A stretch of 64,000 nt of DNA, taken from contig NZ_VBTZ01000007.1 of the NCBI RefSeq assembly GCF_005771425.1, forward strand, positions 1-64,000, in the 5' to 3' direction. Below are positions 44,637-54,911 of the stretch, piece after piece (the stretch's first letter is position 1; every line of letters starts with the position of its first letter). The stretch is from Methylocystis sp. B8. Its GTDB lineage: Bacteria > Pseudomonadota > Alphaproteobacteria > Rhizobiales > Beijerinckiaceae. Below the pieces are notes generated by a model. The model worked only from the letters and a program-made list of their open reading frames with translations, was not told the DNA's origin and did not search any database. Made by a program: the position numbers and the translations under genes.

Positions 44637-45827
44637 GTGACCCGGAAGAATTATCTTTTCACGAGCGAGTCCGTTTCCGAAGGCCATCCGGACAAAGTGT
44701 GCGACCGCATTTCAGACGAGATCGTTGACGAGTTTTTCCGTGAGGGTCCGAAGGCGGGCATCGACCCTTACGCCATTCGTGTCGCGGCCGAAACTCTGGC
44801 GACGACAAACCGCGTCGTCATCGCTGGCGAAGTGCGCGGACCGCATATCCCCTTCGAGCGCATCACCGAGATCGCGCGCAACGCCATTCGCGCCATCGGT
44901 TATGAGCAGCGCGGCTTCCACTGGAACACCGCGAATGTGGAAGTGCTGCTGCACGAGCAGTCGGTCGACATCGCGCAGGGCGTTGACGCCGCCGGTAACA
45001 AGGACGAAGGCGCGGGCGACCAGGGCATCATGTTTGGCTATGCCGTGCGCGAAACGCCGGAACTGATGCCGGCGCCGCTCTATTATTCGCACAAGATTTT
45101 GGAGCGGCTCGCGGAGGCGCGCCACAGCGGCAAGGAAAAGGGCCTCGGCCCCGACGCCAAGAGCCAGGTCACCGTTCGCTATGTCGAGGGCAAGCCCGTC
45201 GAGGCGACGCAGATCGTGCTGTCGCATCAGCATGTCGACGAAAGCCTGTCGCCCGGCGACATTCGCAGCCTCGCAGAGCCCTACATCCGCGCCGCGCTAC
45301 CCGACGGTTGGATCACCAACACGACCGTTTGGCACGTCAATCCGACGGGCAAATTCTTCATCGGCGGCCCGGACGGCGACGCCGGCCTCACCGGCCGCAA
45401 GATCATTGTCGACACCTATGGCGGCGCAGCGCCCCATGGCGGCGGCGCATTCTCCGGCAAGGATCCAACCAAGGTCGATCGTTCCGCCGCTTACGCCGCC
45501 CGCTACCTCGCCAAGAATATCGTCGCGGCTGGGCTCGCCGACCGCTGCACGCTGCAGTTGTCCTACGCGATCGGCGTCGCCGAGCCGCTCTCGATCTATG
45601 TCGATCTGCATGGCACCGGCCAGGTTTGCGAAGAGAAGGTGGAAGAAGTCCTGCCTCAGCTCTTCCGGCTTTCGCCGCGCGGCATCCGCGAGCATCTTCA
45701 GCTCAACCGACCCATCTACGCCCGCACCTCAGCTTACGGCCATTTCGGCCGGACGCCTGACGCGGAGGGCGGCTTCTCGTGGGAAAAAACCGACCTCGTC
45801 GACCAGCTGCAATCGCATTTCGCGTAA
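44637..45827 (+). CDS. metK: S-adenosylmethionine synthetase
   Basis: A 396-residue enzyme that makes SAM from methionine and ATP; SAM feeds MiaB, TrmB and TrmJ in this region. The N-terminus [19 protein letters not shown], the motif [12 protein letters not shown] and [16 protein letters not shown] are diagnostic. The start is GTG at 44637 with GGAG nine bases upstream; the frame continues 28 codons further without support. No SAM riboswitch was recognised in the 124-base leader. Confidence 0.96.
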   Translation: MTRKNYLFTSESVSEGHPDKVCDRISDEIVDEFFREGPKAGIDPYAIRVAAETLATTNRVVIAGEVRGPHIPFERITEIARNAIRAIGYEQRGFHWNTANVEVLLHEQSVDIAQGVDAAGNKDEGAGDQGIMFGYAVRETPELMPAPLYYSHKILERLAEARHSGKEKGLGPDAKSQVTVRYVEGKPVEATQIVLSHQHVDESLSPGDIRSLAEPYIRAALPDGWITNTTVWHVNPTGKFFIGGPDGDAGLTGRKIIVDTYGGAAPHGGGAFSGKDPTKVDRSAAYAARYLAKNIVAAGLADRCTLQLSYAIGVAEPLSIYVDLHGTGQVCEEKVEEVLPQLFRLSPRGIREHLQLNRPIYARTSAYGHFGRTPDAEGGFSWEKTDLVDQLQSHFA

Positions 45828-45951
45828 ATTCGGCCGATCGAGGATCGATTCGGAAGGCGATTGAAGCGCGGCGCTGCTTGTTCCGTCCCTGTGAGACGGA
45901 CGAGGAGAAACGCGGCGCGAGACGTCCATCGAGCGCGGCCAGTCAGCGCTT

Positions 45952-46635
45952 ATGAGCGAGACCCCTCAGCAACGCGGCCCCCACGGGCGCCTCTATGGCC
46001 GCTCGAAAGGCAAGGCGCTCCGCAAGCATCAGGCCACCCTGGTCGCGGAGCTCCTGCCGCGTCTGTCGCTCGACCTGTCGCAGCCGCCGGCGCCCTTTAC
46101 GCGAGAAACGCATCTCGAAATCGGCTTTGGCGGCGGCGAGCATTTGATCGCCGCCGCCACTGAGAATCCAGAACTCGATTTTATCGGCTGCGAACCCTTC
46201 ATCAATGGCGTGGTGAAACTCCTCGCTCGCATCAAAGAACGCGGCCTGACGAACATCCGACTGCATCAGGGCGACGCCGTGGACGTTCTCGACTGGTTAC
46301 CGGCGGACAGCCTGTCGCGTGTGTATCTGTTCTATCCCGATCCCTGGCCCAAACGGCGTCATCGCAAAAGGCGCTTCATCGCGCGCGACAACCTCGACCG
46401 TTTGGCTCGAACGATGCGCGCGGGCGCGGAACTGCGCTTCGCCACAGATATCGACGACTACGCGGCCTGGACCCTGGCGCGCGTGCGCGCACACCCTGCC
46501 TTCGGCTGGCGCGCACAGCGCGGCGACGACTGGCTCGCGCCGTGGCGGGGCTGGACCCGAACTAAATATGAAGCCAAAGCCATGGCCCAGGGCCGCAATC
46601 CGGTCTATCTGACTTTCGTCCGAGAGCAGCGCTGA
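45952..46635 (+). CDS. trmB: tRNA (guanine-N7-)-methyltransferase TrmB
   Basis: A 227-residue SAM-dependent enzyme that makes m7G46 in tRNA. The SAM-binding strand LEIGFGGGEHLIAAA, the motif FIGCEPFINGVVKLL and YLFYPDPWPKRRHRKRRFI are clear. Its proximity to metK matches other Rhizobiales. Confidence 0.95.
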   Translation: MSETPQQRGPHGRLYGRSKGKALRKHQATLVAELLPRLSLDLSQPPAPFTRETHLEIGFGGGEHLIAAATENPELDFIGCEPFINGVVKLLARIKERGLTNIRLHQGDAVDVLDWLPADSLSRVYLFYPDPWPKRRHRKRRFIARDNLDRLARTMRAGAELRFATDIDDYAAWTLARVRAHPAFGWRAQRGDDWLAPWRGWTRTKYEAKAMAQGRNPVYLTFVREQR

Positions 46636-46700
46636 GCGGGCGCAATACGGCAAAGCCTCCAAAATCAGACTGCCGAGGACCACGATGAGGGGAGAAGCGC

Positions 46701-47594
46701 ATGGTTGAGACGGCCGGAATGGCTGGCGCGCCGACGACGCCGATCGAAACGACGACGGATCGGTTCCGCGCCGACGTTCTCGACGCGTCGATGCGGCAGA
46801 TCGTGCTCGTGGATTTCTGGGCGCCGTGGTGCGGACCTTGCCGCCAGCTCGCGCCTGTCATCGAGCGTCTTGTCGCCGCAACCGGCGGCAAGATCGCGCT
46901 CGTCAAAATGAACATCGACGCGGACCCGCTGATCGCCGATCAGCTCGGCGTCAAGTCGATCCCTGCGGTCGTCGCCTTTCAACGCGGACGGCCTATCGAC
47001 GGATTCGTCGGCGCGCTGCCGGAAAGTCAGATCAAGGGTTTTCTAGAGCGGCTTGTGGGCCCTATCGAGGACGAAAGCGATGCGCTGGAAGCGGCGCAGG
47101 CGATGATCGCGGACGGCGACCTCGCGGGCGCCGAATCGCTGCTTGGAGAACTTGCCAGCGGCGAAGCGCCCAACGCCAAGGCCGCCGCCGTCTTGATGCG
47201 TCTCTATATCGACTCAGGACGTATCGACGACGCCGGGGCGCTCCTCGATGTTCTTCCGGAAGCGGCGCGACGCGACAGCGAAGTCGCGGCCGCGGCGGCC
47301 GCGCTTCAGAACGCGGAGCAGGCTCAGGATCTCGGCGAGGTCGACGATCTGAGAAATCGGATCAATTTCGATCCCAACGACCTCCAGGCCTATTTCGATC
47401 TCGCGCTGGCGCTCAACGCCAAAGGGCTGCGCGAGGAAGCGGCAGATGCGCTGCTTGAAATCATCCGACGCGACCGTAGTTGGAATGACGATGGGGCAAG
47501 GAAGCAACTCATCCAGTTTTTCGAGGCGTGGGGACCGATGGACAAGGCGGCCGTGACCGCGCGGCGGCGGCTGTCCACGCTGCTCTACTCATAG
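46701..47594 (+). CDS. Thioredoxin-domain co-chaperone (CnoX/YbbN type)
   Basis: A 297-residue protein with an N-terminal thioredoxin fold (WAPWCGPCRQL, Cys44 and Cys47) and a C-terminal TPR-like helical half (LFEA-type repeats with DLALALNAKGLREEAADALLE). YbbN/CnoX proteins bind unfolded clients and pass them to chaperones. The CxxC is intact, so redox activity is possible. A Lon-substrate-domain gene follows 15 bases later, so the two may be one quality-control unit. Confidence 0.9.
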   Translation: MVETAGMAGAPTTPIETTTDRFRADVLDASMRQIVLVDFWAPWCGPCRQLAPVIERLVAATGGKIALVKMNIDADPLIADQLGVKSIPAVVAFQRGRPIDGFVGALPESQIKGFLERLVGPIEDESDALEAAQAMIADGDLAGAESLLGELASGEAPNAKAAAVLMRLYIDSGRIDDAGALLDVLPEAARRDSEVAAAAAALQNAEQAQDLGEVDDLRNRINFDPNDLQAYFDLALALNAKGLREEAADALLEIIRRDRSWNDDGARKQLIQFFEAWGPMDKAAVTARRRLSTLLYS

Positions 47595-47609
47595 AGAGGC
47601 GTTCGCCAT

Positions 47610-48278
47610 ATGAGCTTGAACCATCCCTATGCCGACGTCAGCGAATTGCCGACAGTTCTGCCGCTCTTTCCGCTTTCAGGCGCCATATTGCTGCCGCGCG
47701 GCGAACTGCCGCTCAATGTCTTCGAGCCGCGCTATCTTGCGATGGTCGACGAGGCCATCGCCGGCGCCCGCCTGATCGGCATGATCCAGCCATTGCCAGG
47801 CGACGACACAATCGCCGAAGCGACTAACCTCTATGGCGTCGGCTGCGCCGGACGGATCACGCGTTTCGCCGAGACTGGAGACGGCCGCTATCTCATCACT
47901 CTTACCGGCGTGGCGCGGTTTCGCATCCTTGAGGAGCTGACGGTTCAAACGCCATTCCGGCAGTGTCGGGTCAGCTACGACGAATTTGCGGAGGACCTTG
48001 AGGCGGGCGCCGGCGCTGACGCGGTCGATCGCGAAAGCATGGTGTCGATGTTGCGCAACTTCGCCGAATGTTCGAAACTCGAAGTCGACTGGGCGAGCAT
48101 CGACGCGGCTCCGACAGAGACGCTCGTCAATGCGCTGGCGATGATGTGTCCGTTCGGCGACAACGACAAGCAGGCGCTGATCGAAGCGATTGATTTGAAG
48201 ACCCGCGCGGAAACGCTGATCGCGCTCGCGAAGCTCGATCTCGCGCAGCGGCACGGCAATCGGCCACAGTGGCATTGA
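47610..48278 (+). CDS. LON peptidase substrate-binding-domain protein
   Basis: A 222-residue stand-alone LON N-terminal domain ([21 protein letters not shown] and [15 protein letters not shown]), without protease or ATPase domains. Such proteins are common in alphaproteobacteria and their role is unknown; substrate or chaperone interaction is suspected from the domain. It is followed within a few bases by a YcaR-like gene. Confidence 0.9.
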   Translation: MSLNHPYADVSELPTVLPLFPLSGAILLPRGELPLNVFEPRYLAMVDEAIAGARLIGMIQPLPGDDTIAEATNLYGVGCAGRITRFAETGDGRYLITLTGVARFRILEELTVQTPFRQCRVSYDEFAEDLEAGAGADAVDRESMVSMLRNFAECSKLEVDWASIDAAPTETLVNALAMMCPFGDNDKQALIEAIDLKTRAETLIALAKLDLAQRHGNRPQWH

Positions 48279-48289
48279 GGAAACTGAGC

Positions 48290-48511
48290 ATGACTGACGA
48301 ACGCGAGCCCGGCGCCGAGAAGCTTGAATCGGGAGAACCGACGCGGATTGACCCCCGCTTGCTCGAAATCCTGGTCTGTCCGCTGACCAAGACCACGCTC
48401 GAATATGACAGCGCGCGACAGGAGCTGATCTCGCGCTCGGCGCGGCTCGCCTATCCGATCCGAGACGGCATTCCCATCATGCTGCCTGAAGAGGCGCGTC
48501 AGATCGACTGA
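48290..48511 (+). CDS. Trm112/YcaR-family small protein
   Basis: A 73-residue protein with the core [17 protein letters not shown] and [18 protein letters not shown], the UPF0434/Trm112 family. Family members are small zinc-ribbon-like partners of methyltransferases; here only one cysteine remains, so zinc binding is doubtful. The ATG at 48290 follows GAGGAAACTGAGC; a start at 48269 would overlap the previous gene. Confidence 0.88.
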   Translation: MTDEREPGAEKLESGEPTRIDPRLLEILVCPLTKTTLEYDSARQELISRSARLAYPIRDGIPIMLPEEARQID

Positions 48512-48525
48512 TCGTCTCGTCCGAG

Positions 48526-49401
48526 ATGGACGAACCTGTCGCCTCGAAGCTTCTGGCGCTTCTCGATCTCGAGGAGGTGGGAGAAGACCTCTTCAGGGGG
48601 CACAGCCCGTCCTCTTCCGGCCGCCAGGTCTATGGCGGACAGGCGATTGCGCAAGCGCTTGTCGCCGCGACGCGCACTGTGCCCGCCGAGCGTCCCGTTC
48701 ATTCGCTGCACGGCTATTTCGTACTCGCCGGCGATCCGTCAACGCCGATCGACTTTGCCGTCGAACGCGTGCGCGACGGCAAAAGCTTCACGACCCGGCG
48801 CTGCAACGCGACCCAGCGCGGGCACACGATCTTTTCGATGGAGGCGTCATTTCAGCGTCACGAAGAAGGCCTCTCGCACGCGACCCAAATGCCGGACGCG
48901 CCGGACCCTGAAAGCCTCGACGACATGCATGCGCTCGTCGAGCGCTTTCGCGCCTTCCTTCCGGAACAGGCCGAGAGCTGGCTCAAGCGCCGAAGCGCGC
49001 TCGATATGCGCGTCGTCGCGCCGGACAATGTGTTTTTCCCCGAACGCCGCGCCGCCGGCCAGATGATCTGGTTTCGCGTACGCGGCGCGCTGCCGGACGA
49101 TCCCGTCATTCACACTGCGCTGCTCGCCTATCTTTCAGACATGACTCTGCTCAATACGGCGCTGCTCGTTCACGGCCTGACCATCTTCGATCCGAAGATC
49201 CAGGTCGCGAGCCTTGATCACGCGCTCTGGATTCACGGGCCGCTGCGCGTCGACGAGTGGCTGCTTTATGCGCAGCAAAGTCCGTGGGCCGGCGGCGCGC
49301 GCGCCTTGACGCGCGGTCAGATCTTTAGCCGCGACGGCCGACTCGTCGCCTCGGTGAGCCAGGAAGGCTTGGTGCGCCTGCGCGACGCGGCGCGGTCTTG
49401 A
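48526..49401 (+). CDS. tesB: Acyl-CoA thioesterase II TesB
   Basis: A 291-residue double-hot-dog thioesterase. Conserved motifs are LFRGHSPSSSGRQVYGGQA and SLHGYFVLAGDPSTPIDF with VERVRDGKSF in the first half, and SLDHALWIHGPLRVDEWLLY in the second. It hydrolyses medium to long acyl-CoAs. It ends the plus-strand run that began at tsaB, 14 bases after the YcaR-like gene. Confidence 0.93.
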   Translation: MDEPVASKLLALLDLEEVGEDLFRGHSPSSSGRQVYGGQAIAQALVAATRTVPAERPVHSLHGYFVLAGDPSTPIDFAVERVRDGKSFTTRRCNATQRGHTIFSMEASFQRHEEGLSHATQMPDAPDPESLDDMHALVERFRAFLPEQAESWLKRRSALDMRVVAPDNVFFPERRAAGQMIWFRVRGALPDDPVIHTALLAYLSDMTLLNTALLVHGLTIFDPKIQVASLDHALWIHGPLRVDEWLLYAQQSPWAGGARALTRGQIFSRDGRLVASVSQEGLVRLRDAARS

Positions 49402-49629
49402 ATGACTGCCCGCGCTGGAGGCAATTGGTCAGATTCTGCATAAATTCTAGGCGCCTAACTGGGCGGCTCCGTCCCGTGCGAAAGCGCCGGCGCGAGCGTG
49501 GTTCGGTGAGCGCCAGAGCGCATAGTCGAGGCCTGCAAAGGCAATAGCCGAACCGCGGCTGCAAGCGGCAGCATAGCCGGCGTCACGGTAAAGACGCTTC
49601 CCATCAGTAAATTCAGGCGTCAGCGCGGC
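49402..49629. other. Non-coding stretch between tesB and the glnK promoter
   Basis: With the promoter and leader the whole gene-free stretch is 351 bases. I see no reading frame with a start site. The part up to 49629 probably carries activator sites for the sigma-54 promoter that follows, but no clear NtrC palindrome was recognised. Confidence 0.5.
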
Positions 49630-49645
49630 TGGCACGCCATTTGAA
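49630..49645 (+). promoter_or_regulatory. Sigma-54-type promoter for glnK-amtB
   Basis: TGGCACG, four bases, TTGAA matches the sigma-54 consensus (TGGCACG-N4-TTGCA) except GA for GC at the -12 element. It lies 108 bases before the glnK start, a usual leader length. NtrC-activated expression under nitrogen limitation is the expected regulation and is inferred. Confidence 0.7.
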
Positions 49646-49737
49646 AGCGCCAATGCGCGACGCGGCGGAGTCCTTCCCGCAAGCCGCGACCAAAACGACG
49701 CCGTCAAGCGAGCGACGCTCGCCAACGAGGTCGATAA

Positions 49738-50091
<354 letters not shown>

Positions 50092-50123
50092 TCGCCCTCC
50101 CGCAACATTAGGAGCTTTTGCAC

Positions 50124-51599
50124 ATGAAACTTCCTTCGCCTCGAAGCGCTTCTGTCGCTTCGGTCATCGCGGGAGCGGCGATCTTGGCCTTTCTGGCCTT
50201 TCCGGCCTTCGCCGCGAATGATCCGACGCCCAATCCTGGCGACACCGCCTGGATGCTGACCTCATCGGCCTTGGTGCTGATGATGTCGATCCCCGGCCTC
50301 GCGCTTTTTTATGGCGGCCTGGTGCGCGCCAAGAATGCGCTGTCAATTCTCTCGCAAACTTTCGCGATCGTCGCGCTCGTCGGCGTGATCTGGACGATCT
50401 ACGGCTATTCGCTCGCTTTCGGCGACGGCGGATCGCTCAGCAATTACATCGGCGGCTTTAACAAGCTGTTCCTGAAAGGCGTGACAGCCGCTTCCAACGC
50501 GGCGACCTTCACGCCGGGCCACGTCATTCCGGAATACGCGTATTTCGTCTTCCAGATGACCTTCGCGATGATCACCCCGGCGCTCATCATCGGCGCCTTC
50601 GCGGAGCGCATGAAGTTCTCAGCCGTACTGCTGTTCGTCGCCTTCTGGGTGACGGTCATCTACTTCCCGATTGCGCATTGGGTGTGGGGCGTCGCTGATC
50701 CGAACGCTCTGGTCGACGCCGCGACGCAGCTCGCAGCAGCTGGCGACGAAGCGGCGAAAGCGGCCGCGCAAGCCAAGATCGACGAGATCAACGGCGCCGT
50801 CGGCTGGCTCGCGGGCAAGGGCGCTCTGGACTTCGCCGGAGGCACGGTCGTGCACATCAACGCCGGCATCGCGGGTCTCGTCGGGGCGATCATCGTCGGC
50901 AAGCGCATCGGCTTCGGCAAGGAGGCCTTGCCGCCGCATTCGCTCACCCTGTCGATGGTCGGCGCCTCATTGCTGTGGGTCGGCTGGTTCGGCTTTAACG
51001 CCGGGTCGAACCTCGAGGCGAACGGCACGACGGCGCTCGCCTTCGTCAACACCATGGTGGCGACGGCGGCCGCGGCGCTCTCCTGGATGATCGTCGAATG
51101 GCTGGTGAAGGGCAAACCTTCGATGCTCGGCCTCATCACCGGCGCAGTCGCAGGCCTCGTCGCGGTGACGCCGGCCTCCGGCTACTCTGGTCCGGTCGGC
51201 GCCATCGTTCTTGGCCTCGCCGTTTCGCCGATCTGTCTCTTCTTCGTCGATTTCGTGAAGAAGATGGCGGGCTATGACGACGCGCTTGACGTGTTCGGCG
51301 TGCACTGCATCGGCGGCATCACCGGCGCGCTGGCGACGGGCATTCTGGTCAATCCCGATCTCGGCGGCGTCGGCATCACCGACTACACCAATCTGGAAAC
51401 CTACGCGGGAACTTACGACATGGTGACGCAGATGAAGGCGCAAGGCATCGCCGTCGTCGCCACGCTTCTGTGGTCTGGCATCGGTTCGGCGATCCTCTTC
51501 AAGCTCGTCGATATCATCGTCGGTCTGAGGCCGACGCCTGATCAAGAGCGCGAAGGCCTCGACATCACCGATCACGGCGAGCGCGCTTACAACTACTAA
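50124..51599 (+). CDS. amtB: Ammonium transporter AmtB
   Basis: A 491-residue channel with a signal-peptide-like first segment ending near AFAAND and eleven membrane helices. The twin-histidine pore residues are in GTVVHINAG and FGVHCIGG. A loop of about 35 residues rich in Ala and Lys (AGDEAAKAAAQAKIDEI) is inserted before the helix carrying the first pore histidine. The ATG at 50124 follows AGGAG nine bases upstream and is preferred over a TTG two codons earlier. It is cotranscribed with glnK and ends at a strong terminator. Confidence 0.95.
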   Translation: MKLPSPRSASVASVIAGAAILAFLAFPAFAANDPTPNPGDTAWMLTSSALVLMMSIPGLALFYGGLVRAKNALSILSQTFAIVALVGVIWTIYGYSLAFGDGGSLSNYIGGFNKLFLKGVTAASNAATFTPGHVIPEYAYFVFQMTFAMITPALIIGAFAERMKFSAVLLFVAFWVTVIYFPIAHWVWGVADPNALVDAATQLAAAGDEAAKAAAQAKIDEINGAVGWLAGKGALDFAGGTVVHINAGIAGLVGAIIVGKRIGFGKEALPPHSLTLSMVGASLLWVGWFGFNAGSNLEANGTTALAFVNTMVATAAAALSWMIVEWLVKGKPSMLGLITGAVAGLVAVTPASGYSGPVGAIVLGLAVSPICLFFVDFVKKMAGYDDALDVFGVHCIGGITGALATGILVNPDLGGVGITDYTNLETYAGTYDMVTQMKAQGIAVVATLLWSGIGSAILFKLVDIIVGLRPTPDQEREGLDITDHGERAYNY

Positions 51600-51623
51600 C
51601 GGCTTAGTCTCCTGACGCGATGC

Positions 51624-51656
51624 GAAACGGCGCCCACGGGGGCCGTTTCTTTTTTT
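51624..51656 (+). terminator. Intrinsic terminator after amtB
   Basis: GAAACGGC pairs with GCCGTTTC and is followed by seven or more T residues (51650-51656). It lies 25 bases past the amtB stop and is the clearest rho-independent terminator in the window. Confidence 0.9.
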
Positions 51657-51697
51657 ACTTGAGTCGTTATCGCGCTAGCTGACGTTGCGCACATCCG

Positions 51698-51712
51698 TCT
51701 CCCATAGGGAGA
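51698..51712. repeat. Small TCTCCC/GGGAGA hairpin
   Basis: TCTCCC and GGGAGA flank ATA, followed by AGGTGAGC. The core resembles the hairpin at 16404-16423. It may be a remnant of a dispersed palindromic repeat. It is 85 bases before the phosphatase gene. Confidence 0.4.
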
Positions 51713-51796
51713 AGGTGAGCGCACACCGCACGTATTGCCCTCGTCATCGAGCGCCGGCAGATTGTTCGTCATTCGAAGCGAGAGCGAGCGAGCACT

Positions 51797-53305
51797 ATGT
51801 CGCGGTTTGTCAGTCGGCGCATTTTCCTTCTTTTCTTAGCTCTTGCGCTTGGAACCCCAATCCTTCCCGCCCGCGCCGCCGAACGCGTCGTCAATCTCAC
51901 TTTCGTCGTCTTCAGCGATATCTATGAAATGGCTGAAAGGGACGGACGCGGCGGGTTCGCGCGCGTCGCTGGCGCGATCAAAGCCGAGCGCGCAAAAGCG
52001 AAAAACATTCTCGTCGCGCACGCCGGCGACACGCTGTCGCCCTCGCTCACGTCCAGCGTCGATAAGGGCGCGCACATCATCGACCTCCTCAACCGCGCTG
52101 GCCTCGATGTATTCACGCCCGGCAATCACGAATTCGATTTCGGCGAAACGGTGTTTCGCCAGCGCATGGGCGAAGCGAAATTCGCACTGCTCGCCGCAAA
52201 TCTGCGCGACGCCTCGGACCATCCCCTGCCCGGCTTCGCCGACAGCAAAATCATCGACATCGAGGGTATGAAGGTCGGCCTCTTCGGCCTGACCGATGAC
52301 GAAGCCGCGAGAAGATCTAGTCCCGGAACTCTGAAATTTCTGCCGGCGATCGAGACCGCAAAACTTCAAGCGCAGGCGCTGCGCGACGCCGGCGCCGACC
52401 TCGTCGTCGTGATTACGCATTCCGAATGGCAGGACGATCTACGTCTCGTGAAGCTCGGACCGATCGACATCGTTCTGTCCGGGCACGACCATAATCTCCT
52501 TGTCGCCTACGACGGACGCGCCGCGCTCGGCGAAACTCAGGCCGATGGCGTCAATCTCGTCGCGATCGACGTAGAGATTCGCAAAGGCTCCGATGGACGA
52601 ACGCGATGGACGCCAAGGTTTCGCATCATCGACACGGCGGACGTTGCGCCCGACGCCGCGATTGCGGAGAGCGTGGCGCAATATCAAGCTGCGGTCGACA
52701 AGGCGCTCGACGTTGATATCGGCGTGACGAAGACGCCGCTCGACAGCCGCAAGACGAGCGTTCGCACGCAAGAGACGGCGATCGGTGACTTTTTTACGGA
52801 AGCAATGCGCGTCGCGACAGGCGCAGACGTCGCGATCCTCAATGGCGGCGGCATACGCGGCAATCGGAGCTATGCGCCCGGAACCAAACTGACGCGTAAG
52901 GACGTCGCCAGGGAGTTGCCGTTCAACGATAAGGTTGTGACTTTAGAGGTTTCAGGCGCCGATCTGCGCGCGGCCTTGGAAAACGCCGTGTGGATGATCG
53001 ATAAGGACGCTGGCCGCTTCGGGCAGATTTCCGGCGCCCGAATCGTCGTGCGGCGCGACGCGGTTCCAGGATCGCGCCTTCTATCAATCGAGATCGGCGG
53101 CAAACCGCTCGCCGATGCAAAGCTCTATAAAGTCGCGACCACCGATTTTCTCGCGCACGGCAAGGACGGCTATGTCGCGCTTACGCGCGGCAAGCCGCTC
53201 GTCAGCGAGCTTGAGGGCCCCCTGCTGACGAGCGTCATTGCCGACGCAATTGAAAAAATCGGCGCGATCGCGCCTGCGGTCGACGGCCGCATCAAGATCG
53301 AGTGA
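51797..53305 (+). CDS. 5'-nucleotidase/UDP-sugar-hydrolase-like metallophosphatase (periplasmic)
   Basis: A 502-residue secreted protein. The signal peptide MSRFVSRRIFLLFLALALG ends near PARAAE. The calcineurin-like half has GDTLSPS, GNHEFDFGETVF and LSGHDHNLLV; the C-terminal 5'-nucleotidase domain has AILNGGGIRGNRSY and TTDFLAHGKDGY. The first metal motif is FSDIYEM, with Tyr where D-x-H is the rule, so metal binding may differ from UshA. It probably releases phosphate or nucleosides in the periplasm. Confidence 0.88.
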   Translation: MSRFVSRRIFLLFLALALGTPILPARAAERVVNLTFVVFSDIYEMAERDGRGGFARVAGAIKAERAKAKNILVAHAGDTLSPSLTSSVDKGAHIIDLLNRAGLDVFTPGNHEFDFGETVFRQRMGEAKFALLAANLRDASDHPLPGFADSKIIDIEGMKVGLFGLTDDEAARRSSPGTLKFLPAIETAKLQAQALRDAGADLVVVITHSEWQDDLRLVKLGPIDIVLSGHDHNLLVAYDGRAALGETQADGVNLVAIDVEIRKGSDGRTRWTPRFRIIDTADVAPDAAIAESVAQYQAAVDKALDVDIGVTKTPLDSRKTSVRTQETAIGDFFTEAMRVATGADVAILNGGGIRGNRSYAPGTKLTRKDVARELPFNDKVVTLEVSGADLRAALENAVWMIDKDAGRFGQISGARIVVRRDAVPGSRLLSIEIGGKPLADAKLYKVATTDFLAHGKDGYVALTRGKPLVSELEGPLLTSVIADAIEKIGAIAPAVDGRIKIE

Positions 53306-54754
53306 TCAAAGTCCGCCAAGGCATACATATTTGATCTCGATATAGTCATCGACGCCGTAGCGTGATCCTTCGCGTCCCAACCCAGAATGTTTGACGCCGC
53401 CGAAAGGCGCCACTTCGGTCGAAATGAGCGTTTCATTGACGCCGACCATGCCGAACTCCAACTGCTCGGCGACGCGGATGACGCGGGCGACATCGCGACT
53501 ATAGAAATACGCCGCGAGGCCGTAAGGCGTGGCGTTAGCGAGGCGCACCGCTTCGGCCTCAGTTTCAAACGAGATGAGGGGCGCGACGGGACCGAATGTC
53601 TCTTCGTTGAAGATGAGCGAGTCGGCCGGCACATTGGCGAGCACGGTCGGCTGAAAGAAAGCGCCGCCGAGCGCGTGGCGGGCGCCGCCGGTGAGAACCT
53701 TTGCGCCATGCGCAATCGCGTCGGCGACGTGACGCTCGACCTTTTCAACCGCCGCTTCTTCGATCAACGGTCCGATGGCGACGCCATCCTGCGTCCCATC
53801 GCCGACCTTCAACGCGCGCGCCGCAGCCGCAAGCTTTTCGGCGAAGGCGTCGATGATCGAGGCGTGAACGATAATGCGGTTCGCCGAAACGCATGTCTGG
53901 CCGCTATTGCGATATTTCGTTGCGACGGCGCCCGCGACCGCGCGATCGAGATCGGCGTCTTCAAAGATGGCGAGCGGCGCGTTGCCGCCAAGCTCCATCG
54001 AACATTTCTGGATGTTCTCGGCCGCCTGTCGCAGCAAGATCCTGCCGACTTCGGTCGAACCGGTGAAGGTCAGCTTGCGCACGAGAGGATTCTTGGTGAA
54101 TTCGAGCCCGACCGGCGCGGGGTCTTTCGCCGTCACCACATTGACCACGCCCGAGGGCACGCCAGCGCGCTCGGCAAGCTCCGCCAGCGCGAGCGCCGAA
54201 AAGGGCGTGAGCTCCGCAGGCTTCACCACCATCGTGCAGCCTGCGCCGAGCGCAGCTCCAACCTTGCGCGCAAACATGGCGGAGGGGAAGTTCCATGGCG
54301 TGATCGCGGCCGCGACGCCGATCGCCTGTTTGAAGACGAGCAGACGGCGGTCGGTCGGCCCTGGTATCACGTCGCCGTAAATGCGCCGTCCCTCCTCCGC
54401 GAACCATTCGATGAAACTCGCCGCGTAGGCGATTTCGCCGCGCGCCTCGGCAAGCGGCTTGCCCATCTCTGCGGTGATGATGCGCGCGAGCCGTTCCTGA
54501 TCCGACATGATCAGTTCGAACCAGCGGCGCATCACATGCGCGCGCTCCTTGGCGGCGCCATCCCGCCAGCTTGGCAGCGCTCGTGCGCAAGACTCGATCG
54601 CCCGGCGCGTCTCTGCGACGCCCATGTCGGGAACTTGGCCGATGATCTTGCCAGTAGCCGGATTATTAACGGCGAAGGTTGCGCCATTCTCGGCGTCGAC
54701 CCACACGCCGTCGATAAAACCCTGCTCGCGAAGGCCGAGGTTGATTTGATTCAT
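53306..54754 (-). CDS. gabD: Succinate-semialdehyde dehydrogenase-like aldehyde dehydrogenase
   Basis: A 482-residue NAD(P)-dependent aldehyde dehydrogenase. Catalytic Cys288 (YRNSGQTCVSANR) and general base Glu254 (SMELGGNAPL) are present, as is the cofactor loop FTGSTEVGR. The pattern ITPWNFPSAMFARKVGAAL fits the GabD class, which oxidises succinate semialdehyde; the substrate is inferred. Its stop directly abuts the stop of the phosphatase gene. The gene symbol is given from family resemblance only. Confidence 0.82.
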   Translation of the reverse strand: MNQINLGLREQGFIDGVWVDAENGATFAVNNPATGKIIGQVPDMGVAETRRAIESCARALPSWRDGAAKERAHVMRRWFELIMSDQERLARIITAEMGKPLAEARGEIAYAASFIEWFAEEGRRIYGDVIPGPTDRRLLVFKQAIGVAAAITPWNFPSAMFARKVGAALGAGCTMVVKPAELTPFSALALAELAERAGVPSGVVNVVTAKDPAPVGLEFTKNPLVRKLTFTGSTEVGRILLRQAAENIQKCSMELGGNAPLAIFEDADLDRAVAGAVATKYRNSGQTCVSANRIIVHASIIDAFAEKLAAAARALKVGDGTQDGVAIGPLIEEAAVEKVERHVADAIAHGAKVLTGGARHALGGAFFQPTVLANVPADSLIFNEETFGPVAPLISFETEAEAVRLANATPYGLAAYFYSRDVARVIRVAEQLEFGMVGVNETLISTEVAPFGGVKHSGLGREGSRYGVDDYIEIKYVCLGGL

Positions 54755-54911
54755 TTTTTGATGTCCTCTGGCGGCTTGTCGCGCAGTTTTGATAAAAATG
54801 CCAAGGCGGCGTGACGGTCCTTATGGGGCCGCTAGCGAACCCGCTAAAAACCGACATAATTGCGGCCCATGGGCAGCGGCCGGCCACGCGCTCCTCCGCC
54901 TGAGGTCACTT

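Noticed and set aside
53387-54814. 475-codon open frame on the plus strand
   Set aside because: Antisense to the aldehyde dehydrogenase, which has complete catalytic motifs.
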